A stretch of DNA of 64,000 bases from Sacculina carcini. Taxonomy: Eukaryota > Arthropoda > Thecostraca > Sacculinidae. The notes under the pieces were generated by a model. That model did not search any database and was not told where the DNA came from. It saw nothing but the letters and a program-made list of their open reading frames with translations. Shown here piece after piece: positions 13,068-26,569 of the stretch (position 1 is its first letter; each line of letters starts with the position of its first letter). The translations under genes were made by a program, and so were the position numbers. The stretch spans positions 9,116,940 to 9,180,939 of the forward strand of contig OU696577.1 in NCBI GenBank assembly GCA_916048095.2, given 5' to 3'.

Positions 13068-13266
13068 CTCTAATTTACAATTACTTATGTTTTTACTTAT
13101 TTTCATTTTATTTATCTCCATTATTATTGAAAAAAAAATTTCCTTTCTGTGAATTTTCTACTTCTTTTCTCACATCTTGATGTCGTGTACTGTTGTTGTT
13201 GTTGTTGTTGTCTCTTTCGCGCTTGTTTATGTGTGAGCGCTATAAAAAAATACATTGTTGTTATTA
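13068..13266 (+). other. 3' UTR and tail of the LINE
   Basis: AT-rich, with a TGT trinucleotide run (13189-13210) and GTGAGCGCTATAAAAAAATA before a TTGTT tail. The GAGCGCTATA block is the 3' signature shared with other L2/CR1-like tails in the window. Confidence 0.6.
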
Positions 13267-13674
13267 AGTGATACAAATATGAGCGAAGAGGGGCCGTTGC
13301 AAAGGCTAACCCTCAACTTTTCATCTGATCTGATACTTTTGTGGTGCGATTGTTTGTGATTTGATTTGTTGGTATAAGCTGTTGTTTTTTTTCAGTATCA
13401 ACTTTTTGTCTGATTTCAATGAAAATGTTTTATGCTTGTTTTGTTTATTATTTGTGCTGGTATATTTTTTAATAAATTTCACTTCAACTGTGCTAAGTTT
13501 ATCAATACGTCGTGGGTATTTGAAACTTTGGCGATTTACATCTTGAAAGCAATGGCGTAAACTTATGGTGGGCTACTCTAATCGGAACATCTGGTGCCGC
13601 TGTACTTATCAACAGTTTTTTGTATGATGACGACAAACATTTGTTTGTTTACCAGATTATCTGAGCTTGCAGTC
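13267..13674 (+). other. Probable promoter/5' UTR region of the tetraspanin gene
   Basis: Unique, T-rich sequence between the LINE tail and the tetraspanin ATG. In-frame ATGs at 13624 and 13627 could extend the N terminus, but tetraspanins have short N termini, so 13675 is preferred. No TATA-box assignment is justified. Confidence 0.35.
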
Positions 13675-13740
13675 ATGGCCATGAATTCTTGTTGCCAATG
13701 CGTCAAATCGTTTTTCGTTCTCATCAATCTGCTTATTACG
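13675..13740 (+). CDS. Tetraspanin exon 1
   Basis: 22 codons, [22 protein letters not shown]: the canonical short Cys-rich cytoplasmic N terminus (C-x-K before the helix) and start of TM1 with the conserved Asn. It ends exactly at a donor GTAATT (13741). The phase-0 junction to exon 2 restores TM1. Confidence 0.75.
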
Positions 13741-14306
13741 GTAATTCGTGTTGTCGTCACGTTTTGTGCTCTCTTGACATCTTATTCGTTATCTTTTAGC
13801 GCTGATGTTTCATATGTTGCCGTATGAGAATTTGCACACTCTGGAGCAAGTTTAATTTCGTTTAAGTTATATATTATATTCCTTTGTTATTTACGCAGCA
13901 TTATTCGATTAACATGCTTATTTGTATTTTTGTCATTGTTAATGTAAGTACGGTTTACTACTGACAAATGGTGCACGCCCACTTGGTTGATTGTACTAGG
14001 CAGTGACCACCGCCCACCTACTAGTTGACTTGTGCTGTGTCAAGGCAATAAACCACTTGCTCATACAATATAATATAGAATCTTTCTGGCTACAGCATTC
14101 ACAGAACTATGACAACATCGACACTTTTCCAACGTTTGTCGTTGTGATGTGTGTTGTCAGTTTGTGAGTGTGTTGTCAGTTTGTGAGTGTCAGTTTTCTA
14201 TTGACCGATTTTGCAGCCGATGAAACATCTTCAAATATATATTTGTATTTTGTCATTCAGTTTTGTCTCGGCACTTATATTTCTTTAATTTCACACGTCA
14301 ATGTAC

Positions 14307-14392
<86 letters not shown>

Positions 14393-17300
14393 ATGTGTGT
14401 GTAAATATTATTCTACGTCTGATCAGCTGATTGGTCTGGCGTTGCTGGGATGCGCACTGTGGCTCTTCTTCGACACGTTTCACTACCTGCAGATTGCGCA
14501 GGCCAGCAACGAGTACTACAGCGGCACCTATGTGTTCATGGCTGTCGGAGTTCTCATGACTGTCGTTGGCTTTCTCGGCTGTGTGGGAGCGTGTCGCGAG
14601 AGTCCCTGTCTGCTGGGCACGGTCGGTCTGCGACTTGTAACTTGTTACTTGTTACTTGTTATTTGTTACTTGTTACTTGTAACTTGTTACTTGTGACTTG
14701 TTACTTGTGACTTGTTACTTGTTACTTGTTACTTGTTACTTGTAACTTGTAACTTGTTACTTGTTACTTGTTACTTGTTACTTGTAACTTGTTACTTGTT
14801 ACTTGTGACTTGTTACTTGTAACTTGTTACTTGTTACTTGTTACTTGTAACTTGTAACTTATGACTTGTAACTTGTTACTTGTAACTTGTTACTTGTAAC
14901 TTGTTACTTGTTACTTGTAACTTGTTACTTGTTACTTGTAACTTGTTACTTGTTACTTGTGACTTGTTACTTGTAACTTGTTACTTGTGACTTGTTACTT
15001 GTTACTTGTGACTTGTTACTTGTCACTTGTAACTTGTGACTTGTTACTTGTTACTTGTGACTTGTTACTTGTTACTTGTTACTTGTGACTTGTTACTTGT
15101 GACTTGTTACTTGTGACTTGTGACTTGTTACTTGTTACTTGTTACTTGTAACTTGTAACTTGTTACTTGTAACTTGTAACTTGTTATTTGTGACTTGTTA
15201 CTTGTAACTTGTTACTTGTGACTTGTTACTTGTTACTTGTTACTTGTAACTTGTTACTTGTGACTTGTTACTTGTGACTTGTGACTTGTTACTTGTAACT
15301 TGTTACTTGTTACTTGTAACTTGTAACTTGTAACTTGTTACTTGTAACTTGTTATTTGTGACTTGTTACTTGTTACTTGTAACTTGTAACTTGTTACTTG
15401 TTACTTGTTATTTGTGACTTGTTAATTGTTACTTGTAACTTGTTATTTGTGACTTGTTACTTGTTACTTGTTACTTGTAACTTGTTATTTGTGACTTGTT
15501 ACTTGTTACTTGTAACTTGTTACTTGTTACTTGTAACTTGTTACTTGTAACTTGTTACTTGTTACTTGTAACTTGTAACTTGTAACTTGTTACTTGTGAC
15601 TTGTAACTTGTTATTTGTGACTTGTTACTTGTTACTTGTTATTTGTTATTTGTGACTTGTTACTTGTAACTTGTTACTTGTAACTTGTTACTTGTTACTT
15701 GTAACTTGTTATTTGTGACTTGTTACTTGTAACTTGTTACTTGTTACTTGTTACTTGTTACTTGTAACTTGTTATTTGTGACTTGTTATTTGTTACTTGT
15801 AACTTGTGACTTGTAACTTGTTACTTGTTACTTGTTACTTGTAGCTTGTTACTTGTTACTTGTAACTTGTTACTTGTTACTTGTAACTTGTTATTTCTGA
15901 CTTGTTACTTGTTCCTTGTAACTTGTAACTTGTTACTTGTTACTTGTAACTTGTTACTTGTAACTTGTAACTTGTTACTTGTAACTTGTTATTTCTGACT
16001 TGTTACTTGTTACTTGTAACTTGTTACTTGTAACTTGTTACTTGTAACTTGTTACTTGTAACTTGTAACTTGTTACTTGTAACTTGTTACTTGTGACTTG
16101 TAACTTGTTATTTGTGACTTGTTACTTGTTACTTGTTATTTGTTATTTGTGACTTGTTACTTGTTACTTGTGACTTGTTACTTGTAACTTGCTACTTGTG
16201 ACTTGTAACTTGTAACTTGTAACCTATGATTTGTGACTTGTTACTTGTTACTTGTTACTTGTTACTTGTGACTTGTAACTTGTTACTTGTGACTTGTTAC
16301 TTGTAACTTGTAACCTGAGACTTATGACTTATGACTAGGGCTGTCAAAAAAGTAACCTAAAAATCAGAAAAAAGTAACTTTATTTTCGAGAAAAAATAAC
16401 CTAAAAAAGTAACCTAAAAATAACCTATGAGTTTAAATGTTATTATCACATTTGCATCGCTATATCACATGTGTATCACGCCTTTGCTGATTAGTGCGCT
16501 ATAGGAAATGCATGGTTCGTTTGTGGTTTGTTTGTGAACCTAAAAAGTCACCTAATAACCTATAAGAAGGTAACCTAAAATAACCTAATCTTCGTACAAA
16601 TAACCTTAAAAAAGGTCAATTTCAGTTTGCAGTTCTGAAGGAAGAAACTACACCAGTCCTTCTTTTCTATCCTCTTTCCGAATTGGTACTATTTTTCCAC
16701 CCTCTCTCCGATCTGGTACCATTTTTACAACAACAAACAAACCACCAACAATAAACAACAACAAACCACCAAAAGTGACTAAATAGAGTTTGGCTAATAT
16801 CGCAAAAAGGAGCATAACCATCGAAATGTAATTTAAAAGTGGAAAGATAATACAAGAGTGAAATACACTAATTGCAAATGTAAATATTTCAGTAATATTT
16901 ATGGTCGCAATAATGTTTTATATATTGTTTCAACGGAACTTTTTATCAAATAGCACGTACTACAGCTTGTATAATAGTGTTAGCGTAAACACTGCATGTG
17001 TGAATGCCCCCGTCCTCCCATATGTAGCACCCTGTGCTCACAGTCTTATCAATGTAAAACGTGGGAAAATGGCGCTATCTCACGCCCTGAAAATCACGTG
17101 CTAATTCCTGTTCAAGTAAATGCGTACTGTCAAGTGCTACAGTGCAGTATCTGTTAAGGAGAGCTCACACATCATACTATACCACGCTCCAAACATCTCA
17201 CGACACCCTCCGGCTCGTGGACATTTCCTAAAACGGAATGACGCTATCCTGCGTACCCAAAAACGTGTAAATATTGAGTAGCACAGATATGAAGGTGAAT

Positions 17301-18716
17301 ATCAATTGCTAAATCCTAACAGCAGAAATTTTGAAATTTCATGATCTTGAGACCTAATATTCCATCTCTTTTCCTATTTTATCCTCATATATACCGTTTT
17401 TTACCTCTTATCTGCAAAAAGTAACCGAACTTCGTGGTAAACTTACTTAATAACAAGACAAATAACAAAAGGTAACCTGACGATAAAAAAGTAACCTAAA
17501 AGCAAAAAAGTAACCTAAAAGCAAAAAAGTAACCTAAAAGAAAAAAAGTAACCTAACGATGAAAAAGTAACTTTTAGTAACCTAATAACTTTTTAAATAA
17601 TTATCGTACACAACTTTTTCATGCAGTCTTAGGCATCTTATGAAAAAGTGACCTTTAGGTGAAAAAGTAACTTTATTAACTTTTGACAGCCCTACTTATG
17701 ACTTGTGACTTGTAACTTGTGACTTGTAACTTGTTACTTGTAACTTGTGACTTGTAACTTGTTACTTGTTACTTGTGACTTGTGACTTGTAACTTGTTAC
17801 TTGTTACTTGGCGTCATTGAGCGTTATTTAATATTCAGCGCCTGTAACATACCTGTACACGTGTGTCTGTGTGTGTGTATGGTGTTTACGTGTGTGTGTA
17901 TATGGTATGTGTGTGTTTGTGTGTATATATACGTGTGATGTGTGCATATTCGGTCAAACATCGAGAAAGCGTAATAGTCAGTAGGACGAGTTGGGGTCTT
18001 GGAACCCAATTCTTTAAGGTTTCTATTTAAAAATTTAAAAATACAATATAAAATTATAAATTAATAATATACTACATCATAAGTGTGAATAGTTTTATTT
18101 ATTTGTTTTTATTTCACCACCAAACACGTTAATTCTGTATTATACTCGCGTACCAAGAGGGTAAAAAAAATGCACAGTCTAATCGGTATAATCGGCGCAA
18201 TCAGATACAACAACGTGGTCGATTTTTCTAACCCCAACTAGCGCCTTATATCGTTTTATGTTTGAGTATAATTATTTGTATACGTGTGTATGTGTGTATA
18301 TATTGATATACGCGCGCGTGTGTGTGCTGTTATCTGTTATCTGTGTGTGTGTGTGTGGTGTGTGTGTGTGTGAGCGCTTTTGAGACCCTCGGGTGAAAAG
18401 CGCGATATATATGTCTTAATGTAATGTAATGTGTGTGTGTGTGTGGCAGTTTTTCACGCTGGTCTTGTTGGTGTTTGTGGCCGAGGTAGCCAGTATTGCC
18501 TGGCTACACGTGAATTCCGACCAGCTGCGCGACGAACTCGACGCCTCAATTAAACGAGCCATCCAGCGAGAATATGGCCGCGTGAGTTTCAGTGTGTATG
18601 CGCGTCTGTCTGTAGCTGTGTGTGTGTGTGTGTGTGTCTGTGTGTCTGTAGCTGTGTGTGTATGCGCGTCTGTCTGTAGCTGTGTGTGTGTGTGTGTGTG
18701 TGTGTCTGTCTGTAGC

Positions 18717-18747
<31 letters not shown>

Positions 18748-19184
18748 CTGTGTGTCTGTAGCTGTGTGTTTGCGCGTCTGTCTGTAGCTGTGTGTGTGTG
18801 TCTGTCTGTCTGTAGCTGTGTGTGTGTGTCTGTCTGTCTGTAGCTGTGTGTGTATGCGCGTCTGTCTGTAGCTGTGTGTGTCATTGTGTGTGTGTCTGTG
18901 TGTCTGTAGCTGTGTGTGTATGCGCGTCTGTCTGTAGCTGTGTGTGTGTGTGTCTGTGTGTCTGTAGCTGTGTGTGTATGCGCGTCTGTCTGTAGCTGTG
19001 TGTCATTGTGTGTGTGTGTGTACACATATACTTGCCTAGTTTTCTATGTGTGTAATTCGTCTTATATCTACGTATATAGATTAATATGCCTGCATATGTG
19101 TGTGTATATTTATGTACGTCTGTGTGTGTGTGTGTTTGTATGTTTGTGCGTGTGTATTTGTGCACGTATCTTCACGGACATGTT

Positions 19185-19243
<59 letters not shown>

Positions 19244-22200
19244 TAGCATTAAAACCCGCTCGTTGTGCGGAGCAATTATTAACATGAAATTCATATTCAA
19301 TTCATAAAAAAATATGGTAAATTAAAAATGAAATAGGGTACACTCATAAAAATATTAATCAATTGAAAATTTCAAGTTAAATTATTTTTATTTCGACAAA
19401 ATATTTCCCTTCAGTCCGCCTTAGTAACTTTTACATCCGCCTGTCGTGCTGAATAATTCAGAACTCGAACACGATCCGTTCTGGATCTTGAAGTCAAATC
19501 CATTGGTTTTGTGTATGAATTAATTCTTCAGGGGAAATTGAACGTTCTATTGTCTATAGTAGCTGCCCGCGGAGCATTTTTATTAAAAAAAATACCTTTT
19601 TTAAAAGAAACCATTTGAAAAAATGAACAAAAAAATGGAAACACTTTTTATACCCGCCCGTCGTGCGGAACAATTCATACAATAAAATTCATATTAAATC
19701 CATAAACTATAATGAATACAAATTGAAAACCAAAAAATGTAACCTATAAATATCTTAACCAATAGAAAAGTCTAAATGTGAATATTTTTGTTCTTATTTT
19801 GACAAATATTATCCCTCAACCCGCCTGATATATAAATCTGCCCGTCGTGTGGTATAATTCAGAACACAAACACGAAACAAACAATGAAAGATGATGAAAT
19901 ATTTTCGTCAGAATGTTTCCAAACTATATTTATTACTTAACATCATTCCCCAACATCATTTGCTATTTAAGTACTATTTAACTTTTACCGCTACAATATT
20001 TATTGCTAAAATTTATATATTTTCCGCTATCATTAAAACCCAATATAACCTGAGTCAAACCTACCCAACCCAACCTAACCATCCAATCTTGACCGCACTC
20101 AGCCTAGTCTGAGGTGATTTAACTTATTAGTTTGTGATCACAAAATATACTGATTCGATCATAATTTGTAATCAGAAGACTGAGATTATCTACCCCAGGG
20201 GTCCCAAACACGCGGCCCACCAATACTTTTCTCTCAACCCGCCAATATAGTATCGGAACCAAACTGTAAGGCAACTAAATTCACATTTGTTGCATAATGC
20301 GATATAATTATACACCATTTAAGTCACATTTACATTAGTGAGTCTGGATCTTGAAGTCAAGCCCGTGAGTTTTGTATATGGATTCATTTCACACGGTAAA
20401 ATTGAATGTTTGAACCCACCCGTCGTGCGGAACAACTAATAAAACAAAAGTAATACATGTTTAAATGCAAACAGCCAGTCTAATAGAAAACTCTGAATTG
20501 TAAAATCTATCCCAATAGAAAATTCCTGTTCTGAATTTGCATATTCTTATTCTAATAATTGCCGACATATTATTCAGTCAACCCGCCTCATACTTGAGAC
20601 CACCCGTCGTCAGGAATAATTTCTAAATGTAAACACAAAATAACAATAAATTTTTTAGTATATAAATGATTTTTCCCATAATATTATCTCATAATTTTCG
20701 GTTAATGCTTCCAATAATGCATCATATTCATACAGTTGTTACAACCCATATCCTTATGCAACTTAAGCGTATGCAACTTGAAATTAAACCAATTAAATTA
20801 CACAACAAAATTCAGTAGATTACTTTGTTCCCAGTAGCATTTTACCTGCCCGTCGTGCGGAACAATACATGTTTAAATATTGAGGACAATAAAGTATTTC
20901 TATTCAGTATAGTGTAGCATTAATTAACTGCACGCAATAAAACCACACCATCCATGCTTTGAGCTAATATGATGCATTATAAATTGTGATTGGGCTTCAG
21001 TGAAATTTAATCGCTGTATATTCCTGTGTAATCGCAAGTGCGCATTTTATAGCTGTCAAATTGGCAATAGGTCCTTTTGACTTTACACCGCCGTAACTTC
21101 CTTTAGGTACACTTTGGAAATTTAAAATGATACCGTATTGTAGAAAAAGAAAATTTCTAGCACGATGGCATAATTTATTTTTATGTGTGACAAATAGTTC
21201 CTGAGAAATAGGTAGAAAAATGAATTAATTTTAGTCGCACGGTGTTCAAGTGTAATTTTGGATGTATTTGAGAATTTTGACAATTTTATACGTTTTTTGT
21301 ATCATTTGCGGGTATAAGTTATAACTTTTCTTGTAGAACACAAAATTCTCTACACAATAGTATAATTTTTATAGCTGTAACTCTTCTGGTTTATGCGGAA
21401 TAGATAGCGGAATATTTACCAAAATATTCACGGTTTCCAGTGCTAATTTTGCTTTTTTGACTTTGTCATTTTGACTTCACACCGCCGCGACTTTTTTTGA
21501 ATACACTCTGGAAAATTAAAAATCATACCGTGCTGTAGAAAACAAAATTCCCAGCATGATGGTAATATTTATTTAGATGTGTCATAGTTAGTTGTTGAGA
21601 ACTAGAGAAAAAAGTATAAAAAATCGGACGCGTCGAGTTTAAATATAATTTTGAATGTAGACTGCAATTTTGTCATTTTTACATATTGTATATTTAATTT
21701 TTGGATATGGATTATAACCTACCGGGTATAACAGAATATTCTCTAGTGGTATAATTTGTATAGCTGTACCATTGCTGGAATGATGACGGATGGCGGAACA
21801 ATGACCAAAATATTCGCATTTTTCAGGGTTCATTTTGTTTTTTCACCGCTATAACTTTTTTTGGTTTTATTTTTAAAATTTTAAATTTAGCCTATCGTGT
21901 AAACAAGACAATTTCCAACGTAATGGTATAAATTGTTGACAGACAGTATAAATAGACAGACAGACAGAGGATCTCTTTTATATATATACTAGCATTAAAA
22001 CCCGCCCGTTGTGCGGAAGAATTCATAAAAATATTGCAAATTAAAAATAAATAAGGCAAACTCATAAAAACCTTAATCAATTAAAAAGTCTAAATTTCAT
22101 TATTTTTAATTTACATTTTGACAAAATATTTTCACTCAGCCCGCCTCATATTTAAACCCGGCCGACGTGCGGAATAATTCAGAACTCGAACACCATCCGT

Positions 22201-25200
22201 TCTGGTTCTTGAAGTCAAATCCATTAGTTTTGTATATGAATTCATTCTACACGGTGAAATTGAACGTTTTATTGCTGCCCGCGGGACATTTTTATTTCAT
22301 AAAAATGAGCCATCGCTTCGTTTGCGTTTGAAGCCCCTGATCATTGAACCAGCGAACCATGAACCAGCGCAATTATGTCACCTCATATTCAAGCATACAT
22401 ACACAGACAGACAGATAATTTCTTCTTTATGTATATATATAGCATTAAAACCGCATTAAAACCCGCACGTTGTGCGGAACAATTCATAAAAATATTGCAA
22501 ATTAAAAATAAATAAGGCAAACTCATGAAGACCTTAATCAATTAAAAAGTCTAAATTTCATTATTTTTAATTTTATTTTGACAAAATATTTTCACTCAAC
22601 CCGCCTCATATTTAAACCCGCCCGACGTGAGGAAAAATTCAGAACTCGAACACCATCCGTTCTGGTTCTTGAAGTCAAATCCATTAGTTTTGTATATGAA
22701 TTCATTCTATACGGTGAAATTGAACGTTTTATTGCTGCCCGCGGGACATTTTTATTTCATAAAAATGAGCCATCGCTTCGTTTGCGTTTGAAGCCCCTGA
22801 TAATTGAACCAGCGAACCATGAGCCAGCGCAATTCTGTCACCTCATATTCAAGCATACATACACAGACAGACAGATAATTTCTTCTTTATGTATATATAT
22901 AGCATTAAAACCCGCCAGTTGTGCGGAGCAATTCATAACATGAAATTCATATTCGATTCATAAAAAATATGGAAAAATAAAAATGAAATAGGGTACACTC
23001 ATAAAAATATTAATCAATTGAAAATTATAAGTTTAATTATTTTTATTTCGACACAATATTTCCCCTCAGTCCGCCTGAGTCATTTTTAAACCCGCCCGTC
23101 GTGCTGAATAATTCAGAACTCGAACACGATCCGTTCTGCATCTTGAAGTCAAATCCATTGGTTTTGTGTATGGATTAATTCTACAGGGTAAATTGAACGT
23201 TCTATTGTCTATAGTTGCTGCCCGCGGAACATTTTTATTTTTAAAAAAAAAACCTTTTTTTAAATGAACCATTTGAAAAAATGATCTAAAAACACTTTTT
23301 TAAACCCACCCGTCGTGCGGAACAATTCATACAATAAAATTCATAAAATATCCATAAAATATAATGAATACAAATCGAAAAGCAAAAAATGTAACCTATA
23401 AATATCTTAACCAATAGAAAAGTCTAAATGTGAATATTTTTGTTCTTATTTTGACAAATATTATCCCTCAACCCGCCAGATATATAAATCTGCCCGTCGT
23501 GTGGTATAATTCAGAACACAAACACGAAACAAACAATGAAAGATGATGAAATCTTTTCATCAGACTGTTTCCAAACTATATTTATTACTTAACATCATTC
23601 CCCAATATCATTTGCTTAAGTACTATTTCACTTTTACCGCTATAATATTTATTGTTAAAATTTATATATTTACCGCTATCATTAAAACCCAATATAACCT
23701 GAGTCAAACCTACCCAACCCAACCCAACCATTCAATCTTGACCGCTCTCAGCCTAGTCTGAGGTGATTTAACTTATTAGTTTGTGATCACAAAATATACT
23801 GATGCGGTCATAATTTGTAATCAGAAGACTGAGATTATCTACCCCAGGGGTCCCAAACACGCGGCCCACCAATACTTTTCTCTCAACCCGCCAATATAGT
23901 ATCGGGACCAAACTGTAAGGTAGCTAAATTCACATTTGTTGCATAATGCGATATAATTTTACACCATTATCATATTATCTCATAATTCCCGGTTAATGCT
24001 TCCACTAATGCATCATATTCATACAGTTGTTATTTTTTGGATTACATCGATAATGCAGCCCTTGATATTACAGCCGATATTATATTATGCAATCTATATT
24101 CTGCTACGTATTATTCCTAATACATATATCATCAGATCGCAAAATATATTTAAAGGTTCACATCATTCTCCAAAATCATTTGCTTAAGAGCTATTCTACT
24201 TTTATCGCTAGAATATTTACTGCTAGCAAAATATCATATACCTCGCTATCATTTAAACCCACTCTTTATAGATACATTTAATTCGCCCGTCGTGCGGAAC
24301 AGTTCATAAAATATAATTAATATTCAATTCATAAAAAAATTAGTGCAAATTGAAAAAGAAAAACAAACCCACAGGAAAGTTATAGCTAATCTAAAAGTCT
24401 AAATGTGAAATTTATGTTTCAATTTAGAAAACATGTTTTTCCACAACACTATCAAAACAATGCAACCTTCTGTCATCTCTATAATTCCAGGTTAATGCTT
24501 CCGCTAAAACAGCATAAGTTGGCATTACATGATATTGCAACCCATATCCTTATGCAACTTATGCTTATGCAACTTGAAATTAAACCAATTAAATTACACA
24601 GTTAAATTCAGTAGTTTACTTTGTTCCCAATAGCATTTTACCCGCCCGTCGTGCGGAACGTTATTGAGGACAATAAAGCCTTTATATTCAGTAGAGTGTA
24701 GCATTAATTAAACTGTACGCAATAAAACCACACCATCCATGCTTGGAGATAATATGATGCATTCTTAATTGTGATTGGGCTTCAGTGAAATTTAATCGGT
24801 GTATATTCCTGTGTAATCGCAAGTGCGCATAATAGCTGTCAAATTGGCAATATGTCCTTTTGACTTTACACCGCCGTAACGTCCTTCAGATACCCTTTGG
24901 AAAATTACAAATTATACCGTATTGTAGAAGAAAAGATTTCTAGAACGATGGTATAATTTATTTTTATGTGTAACAAATAGTTACTGAGAAATAGTAGAAA
25001 AATGAATTAATTTTAGTCGCCCGGTGTTCAAGTGTAATTTTGGATGTATTTGAGAATTTTGCCAATTTTACACGTTTTTTGTATCATTTGTGGGTATAAA
25101 TTATAGCTTATCTTGTAGAACACAAAATTCTCTACACAGTAGTATATTCCTGTGTAATCGCAAGTGCGTAAATTGTGATTGGACTTCAGTGAAATTTAAT

Positions 25201-26532
25201 CGGTGTATATTCCTGTGTAATCGCAAGTGCGCATAATAGCTGTCAAATTGGCAACATGACATTTTGACTTTACACCGGCGTAACTTCCTTCAGATACACT
25301 TTGGAAAATTAATAATTATACCGTACTGTAGGAAACAAAATTTCTAGCACGATGGTATAATTAATTTTAATGTATGACAAATAGTTCCTGAGAAATGGGT
25401 ATAAAAATGAATAAATTGTAGTCACCCGGTGTTCAAGTGTAATTTTGGATGTATTTGAGAATTTTGCCAATTTTACACGTTTTTTGTATCATTTGTGGGT
25501 ATAAATTACACCTTTTCTTGTAGAACACAAAATTCTCTACACAGTAGTATATTCCTGTGTAATCGCAAGTGCGCATAATAGCTGTCAAATTGGCAATATG
25601 TCCTTTTGACTTTACACCGCCGTCACTTCCTTCAGATACACTTTGGAAAATTAAGAATTATACCGCATTTTAAAAAATACAATTTCCAGCACGATGATAT
25701 AATTTATTTTAATGTGTGACAAATAGTTCCTGAGAAATAGGTAGAAAAATGAATTAATTTAGGCGCCCGGTGATCAAGTGTAATTTTGGATGTATTTGAC
25801 AATTTTGCCAATTTTACACATTTTTTGTATCATTTGTGGGTATAAATTATAACTTTTCTTGTAGAACACAAAATTATCTACACAATAGTATAATTTTTAT
25901 AGCTGTACCATTGCTGGTTTATGAGGAATAGATAGGGGAATATTTACCAAAACATTCACGGTTTCCAGTGCTAATTTTGCATTTTTGACTTTGTCATTTT
26001 GACTTCACACCGCCGTAACTTTTTTTCAATACACTTTGGAAAATTAAAAATTATACCGTGTTGTAGCAAACAAAATTCCCAGCATGATGGTATTATTTAT
26101 TTAGTTGTGTGATAATTAGTTTTTGATACATAGAGAAAAAAGTATAGAAAATCGGACGCGTGGAGTATAAATATAATTTTGAATATAGATTGAAATTTTG
26201 TCATGTTTACATCTTTTATGTTCTATTTTCGGATATGAATTATAACCTATCTTGTAGAACAGAAAATTCTCTACACAGTGGTATAATCTGTTTGGCTGTA
26301 CCATTTCTGGTTTATGAGGAGTAGATGGCAGAGCATTGACCACAATTTTCGCATTTTTCAGGGTTCATTTTGTCTTTTCACCGCTATAACTTTTTTTGAT
26401 TTCATTTTTGAAATTTAATATTTAATCTAAAGTGTAGACAAGAAAATTTCCAACGTGATGGTATAAATTGTTAGCGGGTAGGCTGAGTGGTGGCCGAATA
26501 ATAGCTGATAGAAAATGGACCAAGGAGGGTCG

Positions 26533-26569
<37 letters not shown>

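Larger units (their letters stand above)
8935..13266 (+). mobile_element. Full-length L2/CR1-like LINE
   Basis: A 5' leader (start uncertain, about 8935), ORF1 with zinc fingers (9111-10154), ORF2 with endonuclease and reverse transcriptase (10155-13067), and a 200-bp 3' UTR ending in GTGAGCGCTATAAAAAAATA and a TTGTT-type tail. Both frames are intact apart from the single TGA between them. It lies 400 bp upstream of the tetraspanin start. The coding strand is strongly pyrimidine-biased, a property not shared by its neighbours. Confidence 0.8.
19243..24720 (+). repeat. Array of GC-core dispersed repeats, plus orientation
   Basis: At least 17 copies of a core close to CCCGCCCGTCGTGCGGAA embedded in AT-rich sequence. 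Two types alternate: type A continues GGAACAATTCATA (for example 19252, 19651, 20407, 20847, 21998, 22462, 22909, 23304, 24282, 24640) and type B continues GGAATAATTCAGAAC (19438, 19841, 20601, 22155, 22614, 23090, 23490). A to B is about 150-195 bp and contains CAACCCGCCTCATATTTAAA just before B; B to A is about 210-300 bp. Some units end in ACAGACAGACAGA and TTTTATATATATA tails. No protein coding. All inside tetraspanin intron 3. Confidence 0.75.
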
